Source: Prochilodus magdalenae
Lineage: Eukaryota > Chordata > Actinopteri > Characiformes > Prochilodontidae
Reading direction: 5' to 3'
Length of the DNA: 64,000 bases
Assembly: GCA_024036415.1 (NCBI GenBank)
Contig: JAMWET010002880.1
Coordinates: 124,001 to 188,000 of the forward strand
Part shown: positions 28,201 to 44,037 of the stretch, one piece after another
How positions within the stretch are numbered: the first letter of the stretch is position 1
How the letters are laid out: every line of letters starts with the position of its first letter
Translations under genes and position numbers: made by a program
Notes under the pieces: generated by a model
Database searches by the model: none
What the model saw: the letters and a program-made list of their open reading frames with translations, nothing else
What the model was told of the DNA's origin: nothing

Positions 28201-28434
28201 GGCTTTTTTTTTTAAACATCATCAGTACCACATGTGTAAAGATTTGTATCATTGCAAATTAAAGTATTTGTTGTCTAATCTAAATCTTAACGCAGCATAA
28301 AATCAAAGAACGTATGATGCAATGGTAAATCATAAATCCTTTGACTTTCACTCTGCTGTTATCCCAGTCAGAGTGCTGGAGGCGGGGCTTGAGTGAGTAC
28401 AGGTGGTGGTCCACATGTTTGGGTTATCGAGTGG
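25238..28434. other. ZF4 3' flank and intergenic DNA
   Basis: The first 700 bp share the family 3' flank: TTTCTAAAACACCAACATAAAAT near 25329, the GGACTTGTTTATGGCCATCT block near 25755 and a TTTAGCCTGCTTCCTTCT block near 26105 also seen near 59850. A further module near 26718 matches ZF3. No gene is supported between 26800 and 28434. Confidence 0.55.
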
Positions 28435-28608
28435 TTGAAGCGTGGAGTCGCTCCAGGCCAAGGGGTGGCGCTAATTCTGTACCTATAACTTTCTCCAACT
28501 GCTCTAAAGTGGAAAAGCAGGAGATCGTGTTGTGGTTAGCAGGCCCCGCCTCCTCCGCGCTCAGACAGTGTTGTCGGAGGAGCAGAAACCAGAGCTGAAC
28601 TATTGAAG
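28435..28608 (+). promoter_or_regulatory. Promoter A / first exon of ZF5
   Basis: Promoter A copy with the motif region CCAAGGGGTGGCGCTA (28457-28472), the sequence CTCCAACTGCTCTAAAGTGG, a GC box-like CCCCGCCTCC near 28544 and a first exon ending at 28608 before GTAGGA. Conserved intron sequence continues to about 28780. The predicted intron is 28609-29718 (1110 bp). Confidence 0.78.
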
Positions 28609-28780
28609 GTAGGAAGCTGTCCGACACTTAACACTCAGTGTTCTTCATTCACTCTGAGACACACAGCTGGAGACACATCTGAGTTCTGAGAATAAGATCG
28701 GATGGGTTTAAATAGATTAGACACACAGAAGCAGCTTCATTCACACCAGAGCTGAGTAATGGGAGCTGCTGCTGGACACA

Positions 28781-29718
28781 TTACCACTTCTTAAATGAAC
28801 TTGGTCCAGAGAAAGCTATGGTGGTGGTTCTATATCTGTTTATATCTGGTTTGTTCTCTGCATGGTTTTAACTGGCATTTGTGGAGCAGTGATGAACTGT
28901 GGGAATTGTGCCTGATCACTTGCAGTGACTGCACTCCTGACTCGTGGGGGTTATTGTTAATGTAGTCCTGTCTGCAGGTCTGAAGATCACAACCATCCAG
29001 TACTGCTCCTGGTTCTTGTCCCTTGCATACAGAGATTATATCTTAAAGTGAATGTGGATGTATTTTGGAAGTTAATGTGGGCTCAAGCGCCGTTACGTTA
29101 TTATTACAGGTGACATACATACGTCAATGAATACATATGTCAATGGAATTGACTGAAGACTTGTATACCTTAGCCAAAGAATAATATTTAGAAATAAATT
29201 AAATACTTTTATTCTTGTAATTTACAAAAGAACAATTCAATGAGTTATCCAATGACGATTTATTGGATCATATTTCCTGACATTGAAAAGAGAAGCAGAA
29301 TCACTAAACTACAGGAGTTTAAATTCAAAGGACATGCATACAGATCCTGATGTAAATGAGTAAATAATGTATCACTTTAGCATGTTTGACAGTCTTTGAG
29401 TCTCTTCCTAGTTGGCCATTCTTGGTACACTTCCAATGGGAGGTGGCCATATGAAACTGAATCAGATGAAAAGTCCCAAAGCTCATGACCATAGGTGAGG
29501 GTGGAGATCTAGACCAAGCAGTAAATGGAGAGCTTGGCCTTATAGCTAGACCCCCTCTTCACCACCCTGGTCCAGTACAGTGGTTTTACACATTACTGCT
29601 ATCACCTGCAGACACCTGCAGCAATGATATAATTTGAATATTCATTATTTGAATCAGGCAACATTTTTTTGCATTTCCCAATGGGTTTACAATATCTTGT
29701 TTATTTTTATTATTACAG
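28781..29718 (+). other. ZF5 intron, with a LINE scrap
   Basis: The module at 28915-29035 matches ZF2 and ZF9 introns. At about 29440-29590 the minus strand carries a fragment of the same LINE family as 20780-21240 (GAGCTCATGACCATAGGTGAGGG region on plus). The intron ends in the acceptor TTATTATTACAG, weaker than in the paralogues. Confidence 0.55.
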
Positions 29719-30871
<1,153 letters not shown>

Positions 30872-32639
30872 TAAGTGTACCCTTAACATTTCAGGAGTAG
30901 ATATGTCCAAGGCATGGGGCTTTGAGCCCAGAATTGTTTGAACATACTAAAACATGAACATACAATGAAAAAAAATTTAAACACAGCTAAATTGATGGTA
31001 CACATTCTTCCCAAATTAGTTTCATACACATTATATATGGAAATCAATCCAAAAGCTCCATGTTCAATAGTAAGAGGTTCTTTATGTTCGTATTTAGAAT
31101 GTCTACGCTAGCATAGAGTTTCTATGGCAGCAATGGATGTTTTGACAAAATAACACTGTATGCATGGTTCCTTGAATCTCTCGAGGTTTTGATTTCTACA
31201 TATGAACTAGTTAATTTGCTGGCTATCAAAGTAGGACTTAGTCTTCCCGTTAATCCTAAGGTGTTTTCCGAAGTGTTCAGAGTGTTCTTGTTCAGGACTG
31301 TGTGATGCAGAGATGGCCCTGAAGATTGCGACAGGGAAGATTACAACAACTGTTGTAACAACAAGTGACTCTTCGTTGAGTTTATACTCAGTTTATGGAC
31401 AGTATTTTTATCAGCTAAATCTCACCAGTGGCTGTTTAGCGGTGTTCCTAAAGCAGTCCAGTTCTGCATTATAATAGTTTTGTAATTTGTTCATCAGTTG
31501 TATGATGACTCAGTATGTGTATGCAGCTCTGTAGGTAGATGGTCTAATTTACATATACTTTGCATTAAATATATAACTTCTTTTACCAGGTCTGTTAGAC
31601 CTTAAAGCTTTTGTCTTTGCATGTGACGGTAATGTGTTTAGTCAAACAAGTTACCTTGTAAGATTAGGGCTTTTGTTACATAATATTCAGAATCACTTTA
31701 TTTCATTAAGTGTGTTTAACATACAAGGCATCTTTCAAAGTGAATGGACACATATGACCTACCACACACCAGACTTTAAAATCCCCTCTCTGGCCCAGTT
31801 CCTTTATGAATAGTGGCAGATCCAGCTTCCTCTTTCAAAGTAACTGAAGCTGAAGTTACTTTGCACTTAGTGGGAACTTAGAAGTGTAAAGCAGTCCTTA
31901 CAGGGGATACACATAAAATACACCCCCAATTCTGCTCTTCAAACCAGCACCCTTTGATTTAGTCTCCAATAAAGCAAAAATAAAATTATTTCCCCCACCA
32001 TGCTACAATGTTTAAAGTGACACATCAGACTGTTGGTGCACATCCTGTCTCTGCATTTTTACTCTGGACAATCTGTGCACAAATGAGATGAATGTCAACC
32101 AATTAGATTGATAAAATGTGTCAATATAACTGATATAACACTGGAAAACACACTGAGCAGAAAATACAATGGTAAATAATAGTACATACATGTTTTTATT
32201 TTATAAGATTTAAAACAAAAAAATTGTTTGAATGCTTTATGGTCCTACACACACTTTCCCTTCAAAACACAATCTGGTGCGTTTTTGCAGTGTACCCCTC
32301 AATTGTTATTGATGGTAAGTAATTTTACTTGCTTGATGGAAATACATGAACTTAATATAAAAAAAATATATATATATACATTAATGAAAATAAAAAAATA
32401 CAAACTCCACTCCAAAATAAGATCTCCATATCTCTGTATTATTACTGTTACACTGTGAGCTCGATTTATATGTGTATTTTATTTATATTTCTCTGTACTT
32501 TTTGTATATAGATCTTATTTATTATTTGTATATTTCCTGACACTTCAGTTCTTTCATCTGTGCTGCTGTAACATTGCAAATTTCCCCACAGTGGGATTAA
32601 TAAAGGATTATTTTATTTTATCTAATCTTATTCTCAGTG
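30872..32639. other. ZF5 3' flank and intergenic DNA
   Basis: The first 300 bp align with family 3' flanks (CCAAGGCATGGGGC; AAGCTCCATGTTCAATAGTA). No gene follows. AATAAAG at about 31970 could serve as a distal poly(A) signal but this is not established. Confidence 0.5.
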
Positions 32640-32817
32640 TTATGATGACCTCTACAGGCGGCAGGTTGTAATTGCGACATTAATGCGGAACTGGAAGTCT
32701 GTACTGGTCGTGTTTGGTGTTTGTTTCTAATCTTATATTGAAGTAATAGCGCATGGAATGTGATTAGCACAGCTTCCAGATGATCCTCTCCTGCTGAAAA
32801 CCGAGCACAGCAGTACA
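32640..32817 (+). promoter_or_regulatory. Promoter B / first exon of ZF6
   Basis: Type B module: CTCTACAGGCGGCAGGT (a CTCF-like core) near 32651, the CTTCCAGATGATCCTCTCCT block, and an exon ending AGCAGTACA at 32817 before GTGAGTG. Similarity to ZF3 runs on to about 33010 with GCCTAACGGTAATGAAGGAG. The predicted intron is 32818-34422. Confidence 0.7.
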
Positions 32818-33009
32818 GTGAGTGTACAGTCTTCACACCATCACATCTAGTGAGTTGTGTTACCTAGAGCTCTGATTCACGGCACTGTGTGTCCTGCTAT
32901 GCTAGCTCATCCTGAGGAGCCCCGTCTGTGTATGTATGAGCACACAGAGTAGATTAAGAAAAGAGCCTAACGGTAATGAAGGAGAGAGTGAAGGGAGTCA
33001 GGAGGAGAT

Positions 33010-34422
33010 CCACCGAAGAACAGAACAGCTGCAGCTCGGATAACTGATTACTATTACTGACAGCCCTTTAAATCTCTGACAGTGCATTTTCTAAATGGTA
33101 CTGAACAAACTACTGTCGTTATAATTGGTCAGGTTTCCTGATCTTCCCCTTTTCTCCGAGTACACTGGATATAGAATAAGCTGAATCACTGCAGCAGGCT
33201 GATGAAGGTAAGGCACCGTCTTCAAAAGTGCGACTACTATTTAAAAACGCACAGCATCCACACAGAGAAAGAGGCTGTTGGTGTTAATTGTAAAGACCTG
33301 AAACCTACTGAAATAGATGATGTAATAATGAATACCTATGGATGTTTCATTTAAGCAGGTTTAACTGTCTACATGTGCATGTAGTGAACATCTAGGTGAC
33401 ATTGTTACAGCAATACAACACATTCAGGTAACCATCATAAATGTTACCATCATAACTTGTGGAATTGTTGCAAGCTTATTAAACCATTATTTAAAAACTG
33501 CTGCTACTATGAGAAAGATATGTGGCATAGAGTGGAAAATAACGATGTGTTATTATTGTTCATGTTAGTTACTGATTTTCACATCATCTGTGTATCCACT
33601 GTTCAGTGAATTTAAGGGAGGGGTATGAACACGACTTGTTTTTAAAAAGTAGTGTAATATTAATGTAATGTAACACCATGTAATATTAAATAAACAGTAC
33701 CTGTGAACAGTTGTCCGGCTCTGAATGTGGTTTAGTCACCAAGCAGCTCATTAACACTAATAGTATAATGGCCAGAAATCAGTGGGAAATATTGCTCATG
33801 TTGGTAATTATTGCTTCTGCATATAAACCATAATGATGATAGGGTGGCCATACTGTGTATGATATTTTGCATAGCAATATAGCATCAGTACATGGGTTTC
33901 AGGTATCAGTATTTTATTATATAAGATTAAAATGGTCACCAAATAGTCAGCAGGCAGAAAAATGTAATGGGCCCCAGTCAATTACATGTTTAGGCATAAG
34001 GCTGGTACATACAAGGCCCTTACTGGGGTGATAAGGCAATGTAATCCTACTGGGCGCCATACTGGTCTTCCACACCATGTGGAGAGACACTATTTCTCTA
34101 TGCGTAGCTCAATAAATATTGTCCGTATCAGTCTAAATGTAGACTTACTTTTTGGGCAGCTATTCTTTAGACTGTATTGAGTGTATATCTGAAAAATGCA
34201 ATTGAGCTATATTCTGTTACTCAGTGCACTCTTATGCTATTCAACAAACTACAGTGTTAGAAAGATGAACGACTGAAATGAGTTTCAATGTCTACTTGAT
34301 CAATTTGGTGATTGGGCGATTTGGCTTTTCCACACCAGCTGGCAGTTGTTGTAAATATGGTGTTCATGATTTAGTTCAGGCTATATTTGTAGCATTTCAC
34401 ATTGACTTTTCTTTCCTTCCAG
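33010..34422 (+). other. ZF6 intron, with a Tc1-like scrap
   Basis: At 34010-34180 lies a fragment of the same Tc1-like element as at 20036-20640 (CACTATTTCTCTATGCGTAG...AATAAATATTG). The rest is unremarkable. It ends in the acceptor TTTCCTTCCAG. Confidence 0.55.
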
Positions 34423-34539
34423 AAATGAATGTCATTCTGCTTCAAGACCTGTCCTGCTCCTAGTGTCCGCTGTCCTGCACCGCTAACATTAGCATCCCCA
34501 AAGCACATTATGACGTTTCAGCAAGGGGGATGTTGTTGA

Positions 34540-35259
<720 letters not shown>

Positions 35260-35350
35260 CACTTTCCAGAGCGAGGGGAGATCTTCAGGCTTTCAAAGAC
35301 TGTCAAGAGACACAGGTGCACAGTGGTGGAAACAGACAGTAATGCCTGGA
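35260..35350 (+). pseudogene. Decayed last-finger tail of ZF6
   Basis: In frame after the stop, the DNA still encodes [20 protein letters not shown], recognisably the family last finger ([19 protein letters not shown]) with both zinc-binding Cys residues lost (to Phe and Arg). Decay of the metal ligands after the stop fits loss of constraint on this tail. Confidence 0.8.
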
Positions 35351-36824
35351 ACCTTAACGCCATGCTGAGAGTCTGGAGGGGACTGTGCATCCAGCTAAGA
35401 TAGATCTGTTTTACACAGTTTCTGAAGCTTGAGCGAAAAATGAATTATTATGCCCTGCGCTAAACGCCAGCTCAAGCCAACTGCCCATGCAGGTACTATG
35501 TTAGGAGGTGCTAAGGGGTCCTCAAGCAGTGCTGTGAAAATCTTTCAGTGCCCTTATAAGCACATCTTGTGTAAAATATCATTTGCATGTTTATATAAAT
35601 TATATATAAGCTAATTTGCATGTTCAGATAAATTATATGAGGGTCATTAGGATAAGAGCCCAAATCTTTTCCACCTTCTACGAGATTACATTCCTCTGTC
35701 TACCTGGAACACACAGCCAAACACTAAAAACAAACACTACACTGCTGGTACAGGGCATTGCTAAAACACTGCTTAGATGTGCGTATAACTATTCAAATAA
35801 TGGATCAAGTCTTCTCCGCACTAATGTCGGTGTGTAGCTAGACTATGTAAATAATTCTCACATATTCTTATTGACACTGCAGCAGCAGCCATATGAACAG
35901 CTCCCCATTACCCCCTTAGAGTTGAGATGGTAAAGATAGTTCAGGCAGGTGGTACCTGTGAATTGGTTTGGCATTATACCTTTGCCACTCGTAGACATGT
36001 TGGATCTTTGTCCTCAATAAATAAACAAGAAAAAATGTTTGTCTCATTTGTTTAGTTTGGTTCTCCTTGTTTACTTTATAGGATGAAAATCTGATTATGT
36101 TTTAGCCAAACTTAAACCAAAAAAAAAATCTAAAGTGTTCACAACCTTCAAGCACCAGCAGTCATATTAGTATATCATGACCGCCTACCTAATAGTGGGA
36201 AATTACCACCCTTGGCTCAGGTGGCACTAGTGAGATGCCATTGTATTAGGTGATGGTACCATTACCATCAGGCAAGAATGTCAACTTATATGATCTCATA
36301 GGATTGCCAGATACCCATTGGCATTCAGAGATTTATGCTGTGGTGTTACTGGTTCAATGTCATGCCAGGAAAACATTCCATAGACATGTAGGCTGACACC
36401 ACTATGTTGCATTTGACCCACGGTTATCTCTTGGAGGTAGTAAAAACCACAATCCATCCACCTCATTCCTCAATTTCATGTTTCGCCATTTTCACTGAGC
36501 ACTGCAACAACGAATAGCAAAAGGGTCAAAAATGTATTTTCCCTAAATGTAACTGCTATCATTATTAAAACACAGATTTGCACCCTTCTTGAAATTCTTT
36601 GCTTTCCCTTGATATTGTATTGTTGGATGCTTTTTGTGCACAACTTGAACATCTGGATAAGCAGGGAGTGAAGATGCCAGAGTATCAGGAGTTCCACAGG
36701 TTGTTTCAGTCCGACTTGTAGCCACCTTGAGTTTTTATCTTTGAAGTTTTCTTGAAGTTTCTCTCCCAATTCATCTTAGAAATTAGCACCTCAGTTCTTC
36801 CGCCCGTTTCCGTGACAGCGTGGT
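35351..36824. other. Intergenic DNA, nothing recognised
   Basis: No supported gene. AATAAATAAA near 36018 could be a poly(A) signal. The minus-strand frame at 36476-36769 has no domain. Confidence 0.45.
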
Positions 36825-36997
36825 TCCAGCGTGAAGCCGCTCCAGGCCAGGTGGTGGCGCTAATTCTGTACCTATACTTTTCTCCAACTGCTCTAAAGTG
36901 GAGAAGCAGAAGATCGTGTTGTGGTCAGCAGTCCCCGCCTCCTCCGCGCTCAGACAGTGTTGTTGGAGGAGCAGAAACCAGAGCTGAACTATTGAAG
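36825..36997 (+). promoter_or_regulatory. Promoter A / first exon of ZF7
   Basis: CTCF-like motif CCAGGTGGTGGCGCTA at 36847-36862, a GC box-like CCCCGCCTCC near 36934, and an exon ending at 36997 before GTAAGA, the best donor match among the copies. The conserved intron start runs to about 37330. The predicted intron, 36998-40158, is about 3.2 kb, the longest in the family, because of transposon insertion. Confidence 0.78.
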
Positions 36998-37959
36998 GTA
37001 AGAAGCTGTCCGACACTTTAACACTGATTGTTCTTCATTCACTCTGAGACACACAGCTGGAGACACATCTGAGTCCTGAGAATAAGATCGGATAGGTTTA
37101 AATAGATTAGACACACAGAAGCAGCTTCAATCAGACCAGAGCTGAGTAATGTGAGCTGCTGCTGCTGGACCAGAATATGTGGTTGGGAATGTTTTCCTTA
37201 TTGGATTTGATAAACAGAGCAGCTTGAATCTGCTCAAGTTATTTCCAAACACTTCAAACACATCAAATACATGTTCTTTAGATCAAGACTTTGTGGTTGT
37301 TGGTTTATCTGATGTGCTTCTGATCTTTTGTGCCCTAATGTTGTCTAGTCAGCTCCTTCATTTACAGAATAACTGTAGAGATGATGCTTTATGTACATGA
37401 CTATCTGCTCCATTATCTTAACAATTATCCACTCATAAACCATGTGTGTAATAAGAGTATGATGCTGAGTATTTGCTTCTTATTCGAAATTTCTGGTCCA
37501 CCTAAACATGCAGCAATAGTAATATTTCATAAGTAGAGGGTGAATTTAACCCATTTAAAAAACTGAAGACTATTGAAAGCTGTTTCTTTAAAGGTTCGGA
37601 GTGAAAAACAAAAACAGGGTGAAAGAGCAGTCTGATGAGCATGATCAGCTCTGTCCACACATCCCAGTGGATTAGCTCTGTAAATCTCCACTGTCAACTG
37701 CTCCACTACGTGCTTAACCTGCTGTCTAGCACTCCCACACTGTGTTCTTAACTGGCACACGTTATTCTTTAATGCACCCAATTTGTAAATCCAAATTCAA
37801 AGCTTATTTTCCAAAAATAATATTTTTTGTAGACTGCTGCTCGGAAACTGCAGTAAGAAAATGCTCTGCCATTTGTCTTCATCTCACCTGTAGAACACTT
37901 GATAAAGTCATGGAGTCCAATACTCAACCTACAGTGTGTTATATTGTATAACACAAAAC

Positions 37960-38060
37960 CCATGTCCAGAAAAGTTGGGACCCTAGGTGCAAAGAATTAC
38001 AAAAAAAGATATCCAATATTTTTACTAGCTTGTTTATATTTACAAAATAAACAAATGAAT
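37960..38060. repeat. Possible DNA-transposon end fragment
   Basis: The sequence CATGTCCAGAAAAGTTGGGACC resembles ends of common fish DNA transposons, but no element could be delimited. Low confidence. Confidence 0.3.
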
Positions 38061-38089
38061 TTACGATAACGTTAAAAAGAAGTTGCACA

Positions 38090-39860
38090 CAGACAAAAGG
38101 AACCTACAGGAACGAAACTTGGTAGGAATGTTTAATTTTGAGTATGTGGGAATAAAAGAAGAAAAGGTGAGGTAAGCAAGGATGGGCCTTCCCACTGTAC
38201 CTGACTGAATATATAAGGTGGTCCTATCATCCTGTTGTGTTGGGAGCGACCTCTTGCAGGTAAAGTATTCGTCAGAGAGGAGTTCGAAAGCAGTTTGAGC
38301 AGTTGGAAGGGTTTGAGAGGGGTCGCATCATAGGGCTCCGGAAGGTGGTATGGACTTCTTGACGTATTGAGCACCATACTGGTCGTGTGGACATTACTGC
38401 TATAGCAGTGGATAGATGTCAATGACCCTATACCATGACAGTGTTTGTATTTAAAAGTCTGGATAGCCCCTATTCCTCCCCCAGAGAACTCAACATGGGT
38501 AAAATATGGACTCATCTGTCTATGGCACTGTCCATATCCACTGTGTTTCAGGCCATATGGGATGAGCTTGATTCCAGACTTGCTAGAATCAATGTTGTGT
38601 TTTGTCCTTGTATAATAGAGTTTCAGGTTACAGTTCTCGATGTAGCAGCTGACTGTGCTACATGACAGTGGTTTTCTAAAATAGCTCTATTGCTAGCATT
38701 TGACATGTTGTGTTTTAACTAAATACTGGGTTTAAATAACTTGAATAACATGCCATTCTATTCTACTAAACTGAACTATTCAGAAATGGAATTGTAAAGT
38801 GAAAAGGTTTTCTGTCCCCTAAACATTGTAATGAAAGTATTGGTGAATTAAAAAACAAAGCAAAAACAGCTGGAACTGCATAAGCAAAGTGGATAACTTT
38901 AGCTTCTTAGGAAATAGTATCCTCCGGAGATCACCGTTTGGCAGATAAAAGTACTGTACGCCTTGTTTTTCTTTGTGTTTCTTGTATTTAGTTAGATAAT
39001 TCAGCATTTTGTAAAAATGATAAAGTAAGTAGATGGCTACCATGTGGCTAACGTTAACTAAAAATTTACAAAGAGAATGTACCATCTACAAGAGATGTTA
39101 AACAGATCAGTAGGAATAAAGGGGGAGGGGTTGCACTGTTCATGAAAAACAGAGGGTGTATCCTGGGACATGTCACAGTGAAGAACAGTCCCTGTTGCCC
39201 TAACCCTTAGCGGTTGGTTTGTGTTTGTATTATCTGCCAGGGGAATTCACATGCACTGTTGTTATTATTGTCTACATAGCTTAAATAAAACTGCCATGTA
39301 ATGTCATGCTCTCATTTATTGTGAGACTTCAAACACACCACCCAAACTTATTCATTACCATCATAAAGACTTTAAATTGTGAAGTCTCACCTGTTGGTTA
39401 ATTATATAATCAGAGAGAACACAGTGCGGGACCTTCTGTATGCAATTGTTAAAGAGGCTGACAGTTCATCTGCCACTCCTTTACAAGGAAGATTGGAACA
39501 CAACTTGGTTCTACTGACTCCCACAAACATGTTTGTGTTCTTAAGACAACTGGTGTCAAAGAAAACATCTGAAGGTGGTCACTAGAAGCAGAGGAGGTTC
39601 TTGTATAAATCACCTGGTGAGGACATTACCAAAATGACAGACTTCATCACTGACTATATGTTCATCGTTTGATGATTGGATGACTCAAGCTTGCTGAATG
39701 TCCGCAGTTGTGGCTCTTGGGTAAGTCAGGTACAGTGGTAAGGCCGGCCATTACTAACATCACATGTGTTGCCGGGTTTGATGCTTGAATCATTTGCATG
39801 TCTCACAATGTCAAGCCTACCTACCGAGTTTTATTCTTGTTGGCTTATTCCATTTGGGTA
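38090..39860 (+). mobile_element. Decayed Tc1-like element inside the ZF7 intron
   Basis: The left end has GGAACGAAACTTGGTAGG (38109-38126). The right end has its inverse, CCTACCGAGTTT, near 39818-39830, about 1.7 kb away, the size of a Tc1 element. Near 38305-38345 one frame reads FERGRIIGLRKV, matching the N-terminal helix-turn-helix region of Tc1 transposases, with stops soon after. The right end region also matches the start of 20036. Whether it is one element or two partial copies is not certain. Confidence 0.6.
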
Positions 39861-40101
39861 GTAATTGTGTAATTATTGTGAATTCCTGATAATCTTTCAG
39901 TGTAGATGAGATGCAGGCACATCACTGGTCCTGTACCTGCCAAATAAGCCTGAGCCAAACATCACTCTCTGAGTTTCCAAAATCAGCGAGACGAGTTTGT
40001 AAGTCTATTTGAATATGGGTGATAGATTTCACATCAGATAAAAGTTTATTCTTTCTTAACACTTTCTGCCAGTTGATGTAACTGGAGCATTCATGATTTA
40101 G

Positions 40102-41127
<1,026 letters not shown>

Positions 41128-42124
41128 TTATAACTCTAATACATTCTGGAAGTTAGGAGGCAGTGAATGGTGCCTCCAGCTCCAACTTAAAATACAGATT
41201 GTTGTTTCTAACACATTAACATAAAATGAAATATTATTTCATTAAAAATATTAACAATGTGGTGAAAACACGTAAGAAGCTCCACATAATAAGGAAGTCT
41301 TTGCTAGTGGTATTTAATTTAGTATATCATACCTAGATATATAGCTTTTTTGATGCAGTGTTATATCTTTTGACAAACATTTGACAGTGTGCTTCCTCAA
41401 CACATTAATCAGTTAATTTGCATTATAGTTATATAGGTGCCTCTTGGTCTTCTCCAGTCACTCTTTGGGAGAAGTTTTCTGGAGGTTTGGAGAGTTCTTA
41501 TTGAGGCTTTTGAAAAAGGAGATTTGACCCTGAAGACTGCAACAGGCATGTTTTTGCTCAGTAGAGCGGAACTGAACAGCTTTGTGAAGAAGACATAGTA
41601 GAATGAAGGACTTCAAGACATCAAGACACTGACTGAAGAACTGATGACCTCTCTTTAGTATGGCCTATGCATGCCTGTCCTGTGAAGCATAAACTTGCAC
41701 ACAAGCCAACTTACCATTACAGAGTTCAGAGACTTTAAGGACTGTTCATGTTTTTTTTCTGATGCTAGGATAATCGCTGTTCCTTGAGAAGGGTGCTGTG
41801 ACATGTTATAAGGACTTGTTTATGGTCATCTCAAATCTCTTCTACCACACATACTCATCCTCTGTAGAATAGCTGCTCCCAGAAAGAGGTGTTTTAAACC
41901 CACAATGTCAAACCCTCCATTGTTTTGGGGGGTGGTCAAGGCCAACACTAGAGAGAACTCTTTCACCAGTCCAGATTTAGTAACTCCACAGATCTTTCTA
42001 AAGTCAGAACGAGTGATGATCAGAATACTATAGCACAACACTTATAAAACTCTGTTTGAGTGAGCTTGTCATTAATGTGAGATAATCTATTCTGTCTATG
42101 TACAGCCGGCATGCAACAAAGTAC
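41128..42124 (+). other. ZF7 3' flank
   Basis: Shares family flank modules: TTTCTAACACATTAACATAAAAT near 41206, and the GGACTGTTCATGTT and AAGGACTTGTTTATGGTCATCT blocks near 41730-41830. No gene. Confidence 0.6.
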
Positions 42125-43510
42125 ACACGTGGACAAAATTGTTGGTACCCCTCGGTTAATGAAAGAAAACCCCACAATAGTAACAGAAATAACTTTAATC
42201 TGACAAAAGTAATAATAAATAAAAATTCTATGAAAATGAACAAATGAAAGTCAGACATTGCTTTTCAACCATGCATCAACAGAATTATTTAAAAAAATAA
42301 ACTCCTGAAACAGGCCTGGACAGAAATGATGGCACCCTTAATATTTTGTTGCACAACCTTTTGAGGCAATCACTGCAATAAAAACGATTCCTGTACCTGT
42401 CAGTGAGACTCCTGCACCTCTCATCAGGTACTTTGGCCCACTCCTCATGAGCAAACTGCTCCAGTTGTCTCAGGTTTGAAGGGTGCCTTTTCCAGACAGC
42501 ATGTTTCAGCTCCTTCCAAAGATGCTCAGTAGGATTTAGGTCAGGGCTCATAGAAGGCCACTAAAGAAAAGTCCAGTGTTCTCCTCTGAGCCATTCTTGG
42601 TTGTTTTAGATGTATGTTTTGGGTCATTATCCTGTTGCAAGACCCATGACCTGCGACTGAGACCAAGCTTTCTGACACTGGGCAGCACACTTCTCTCAGA
42701 ATTTCTTGATAGTCTTGAGATTTCATTGTACCCTGCACAGATTCAAGACACCCTGTGCCAGATGCAGCAAAGCATCCTCAGAACATAACAGAGCCTCCTC
42801 CATGTTTCACAGTAGGTACAGTGTTCTTTTCCTGATGTGCTTCATTTCGCCGTCTGTGAACATAGAGCTAATGTGCCTTGCCAAAAAGTTCCATTTTTGT
42901 CTCGTCTGTCCATAGGACATTCTCCCAGAAGCTCTGTGGCTTGTCAACATGTAGTTTGGCAAATTCCAGTCTGGCTTTTTTATGTTTTATTTTCAACAAT
43001 GGTGTCCTCCTTGGTCATCTCCCATCAAGTCCACTTTGGCTCAAACATGGACGGATGGTGCGATCTCACACTGTTCCTTGAGCTTGAAGTTCACCTTTAA
43101 TCTCTTTAGAAGTTTTTCTTGGCTCTTTTGTTACCATTCGTATTATCTGTCTCTTTGATTTGTCATCAATTTTCCTCCTGCGACCACGTCCAGGGAGCCC
43201 TATATATAGGCCCACTGATTACAAGATTGTAGACACCTGTGATGCTAATTAGTGAACACACCTTGATTTAACATGTTCCTTTGGTCACATTTTTCAGGGG
43301 TACTGTCATTTCTGTCCAGGCTTGTTTCATGAGTTTATTTTTTTAAATAATTTTGTTGAAGCATGGTTGAAAAGCAATGTCTGACTTTCAGTTGTCTATT
43401 TTCATATAATTTTTATTTATTATTATTTTTGTCAGATTTAAGTTATTTCTGTTACCATTGTGGGTTTTTCTTTGATTAACCAAGGGGTACCAACAATTTT
43501 GTCCACGTGT
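42125..43510 (-). mobile_element. Tc1/mariner transposon with long terminal inverted repeats, inactive
   Basis: The ends are inverted copies starting ACACGTGGACAAAATTGTTG. The inverted repeats extend about 210 bp (42125-42335 and about 43300-43510). The total is about 1.39 kb. The minus strand encodes transposase remnants. The clearest is 42285-42551, beginning SPDLNPTEHLWKELKHAVWK, which contains the last catalytic acidic residues of the DDE domain, then PSNLRQLEQFAHEEWAKVPDERC before frame decay. The middle and N-terminal parts are interrupted by stops. It cannot make active transposase. Confidence 0.9.
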
Positions 43511-44037
43511 CCACTGGTAGTCTGATTAGTTTACTTTTTAGATCATTAAACAGCCCATTATGTTACTTTTTATTGTATTTTATTTAACTACTAATATTTG
43601 TGTAGTTTTGTGCGCTAAACATGGCCACCATTTATTTTACATGACAATTCTCACGCTTCTATATTCCTTAGAATGAAACAAACTATGTTTGGTACTGTGG
43701 CTGTTGCAACACTGATCTGGGATAAGGCAGCTTTTTCTGGATGGCTGTCCTGTATTGTACCTCATTCAGAAAAGCACTCTACGGTAGAACATTCTTTAGA
43801 ACTTCAGTATGAGTGGACAGTGCTGTAATAGACTGTGGATATGTATAAACCTGGGGAGTGGATGGACCTTCTTCACTACAGATAACAGATATTATTCAAA
43901 CAAGTTAGCAAACAACAAACACACATTTCCACCACCAATAAAAAAATCAATTTCAGCAAGATTACTGCTCCCACCTCAGTTGTCAGTGTCAGCGAGTGCT
44001 AAACAGTCATAACTTTTTATAATGTTACATCATTATA
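43511..44037. other. Non-coding, nothing recognised
   Basis: No supported gene or repeat family. Confidence 0.4.

Noticed and set aside
36752..37021. Frame through the ZF7 first exon that could be spliced in frame to an N-terminal extension
   Set aside because: The distance from acceptor to family ATG has a different phase in different paralogues (0 in ZF4, ZF6, ZF7 and ZF11; 1 in ZF5, ZF10 and ZF13; 2 in ZF3) and several leaders contain stops, so the leader is not a conserved coding extension.
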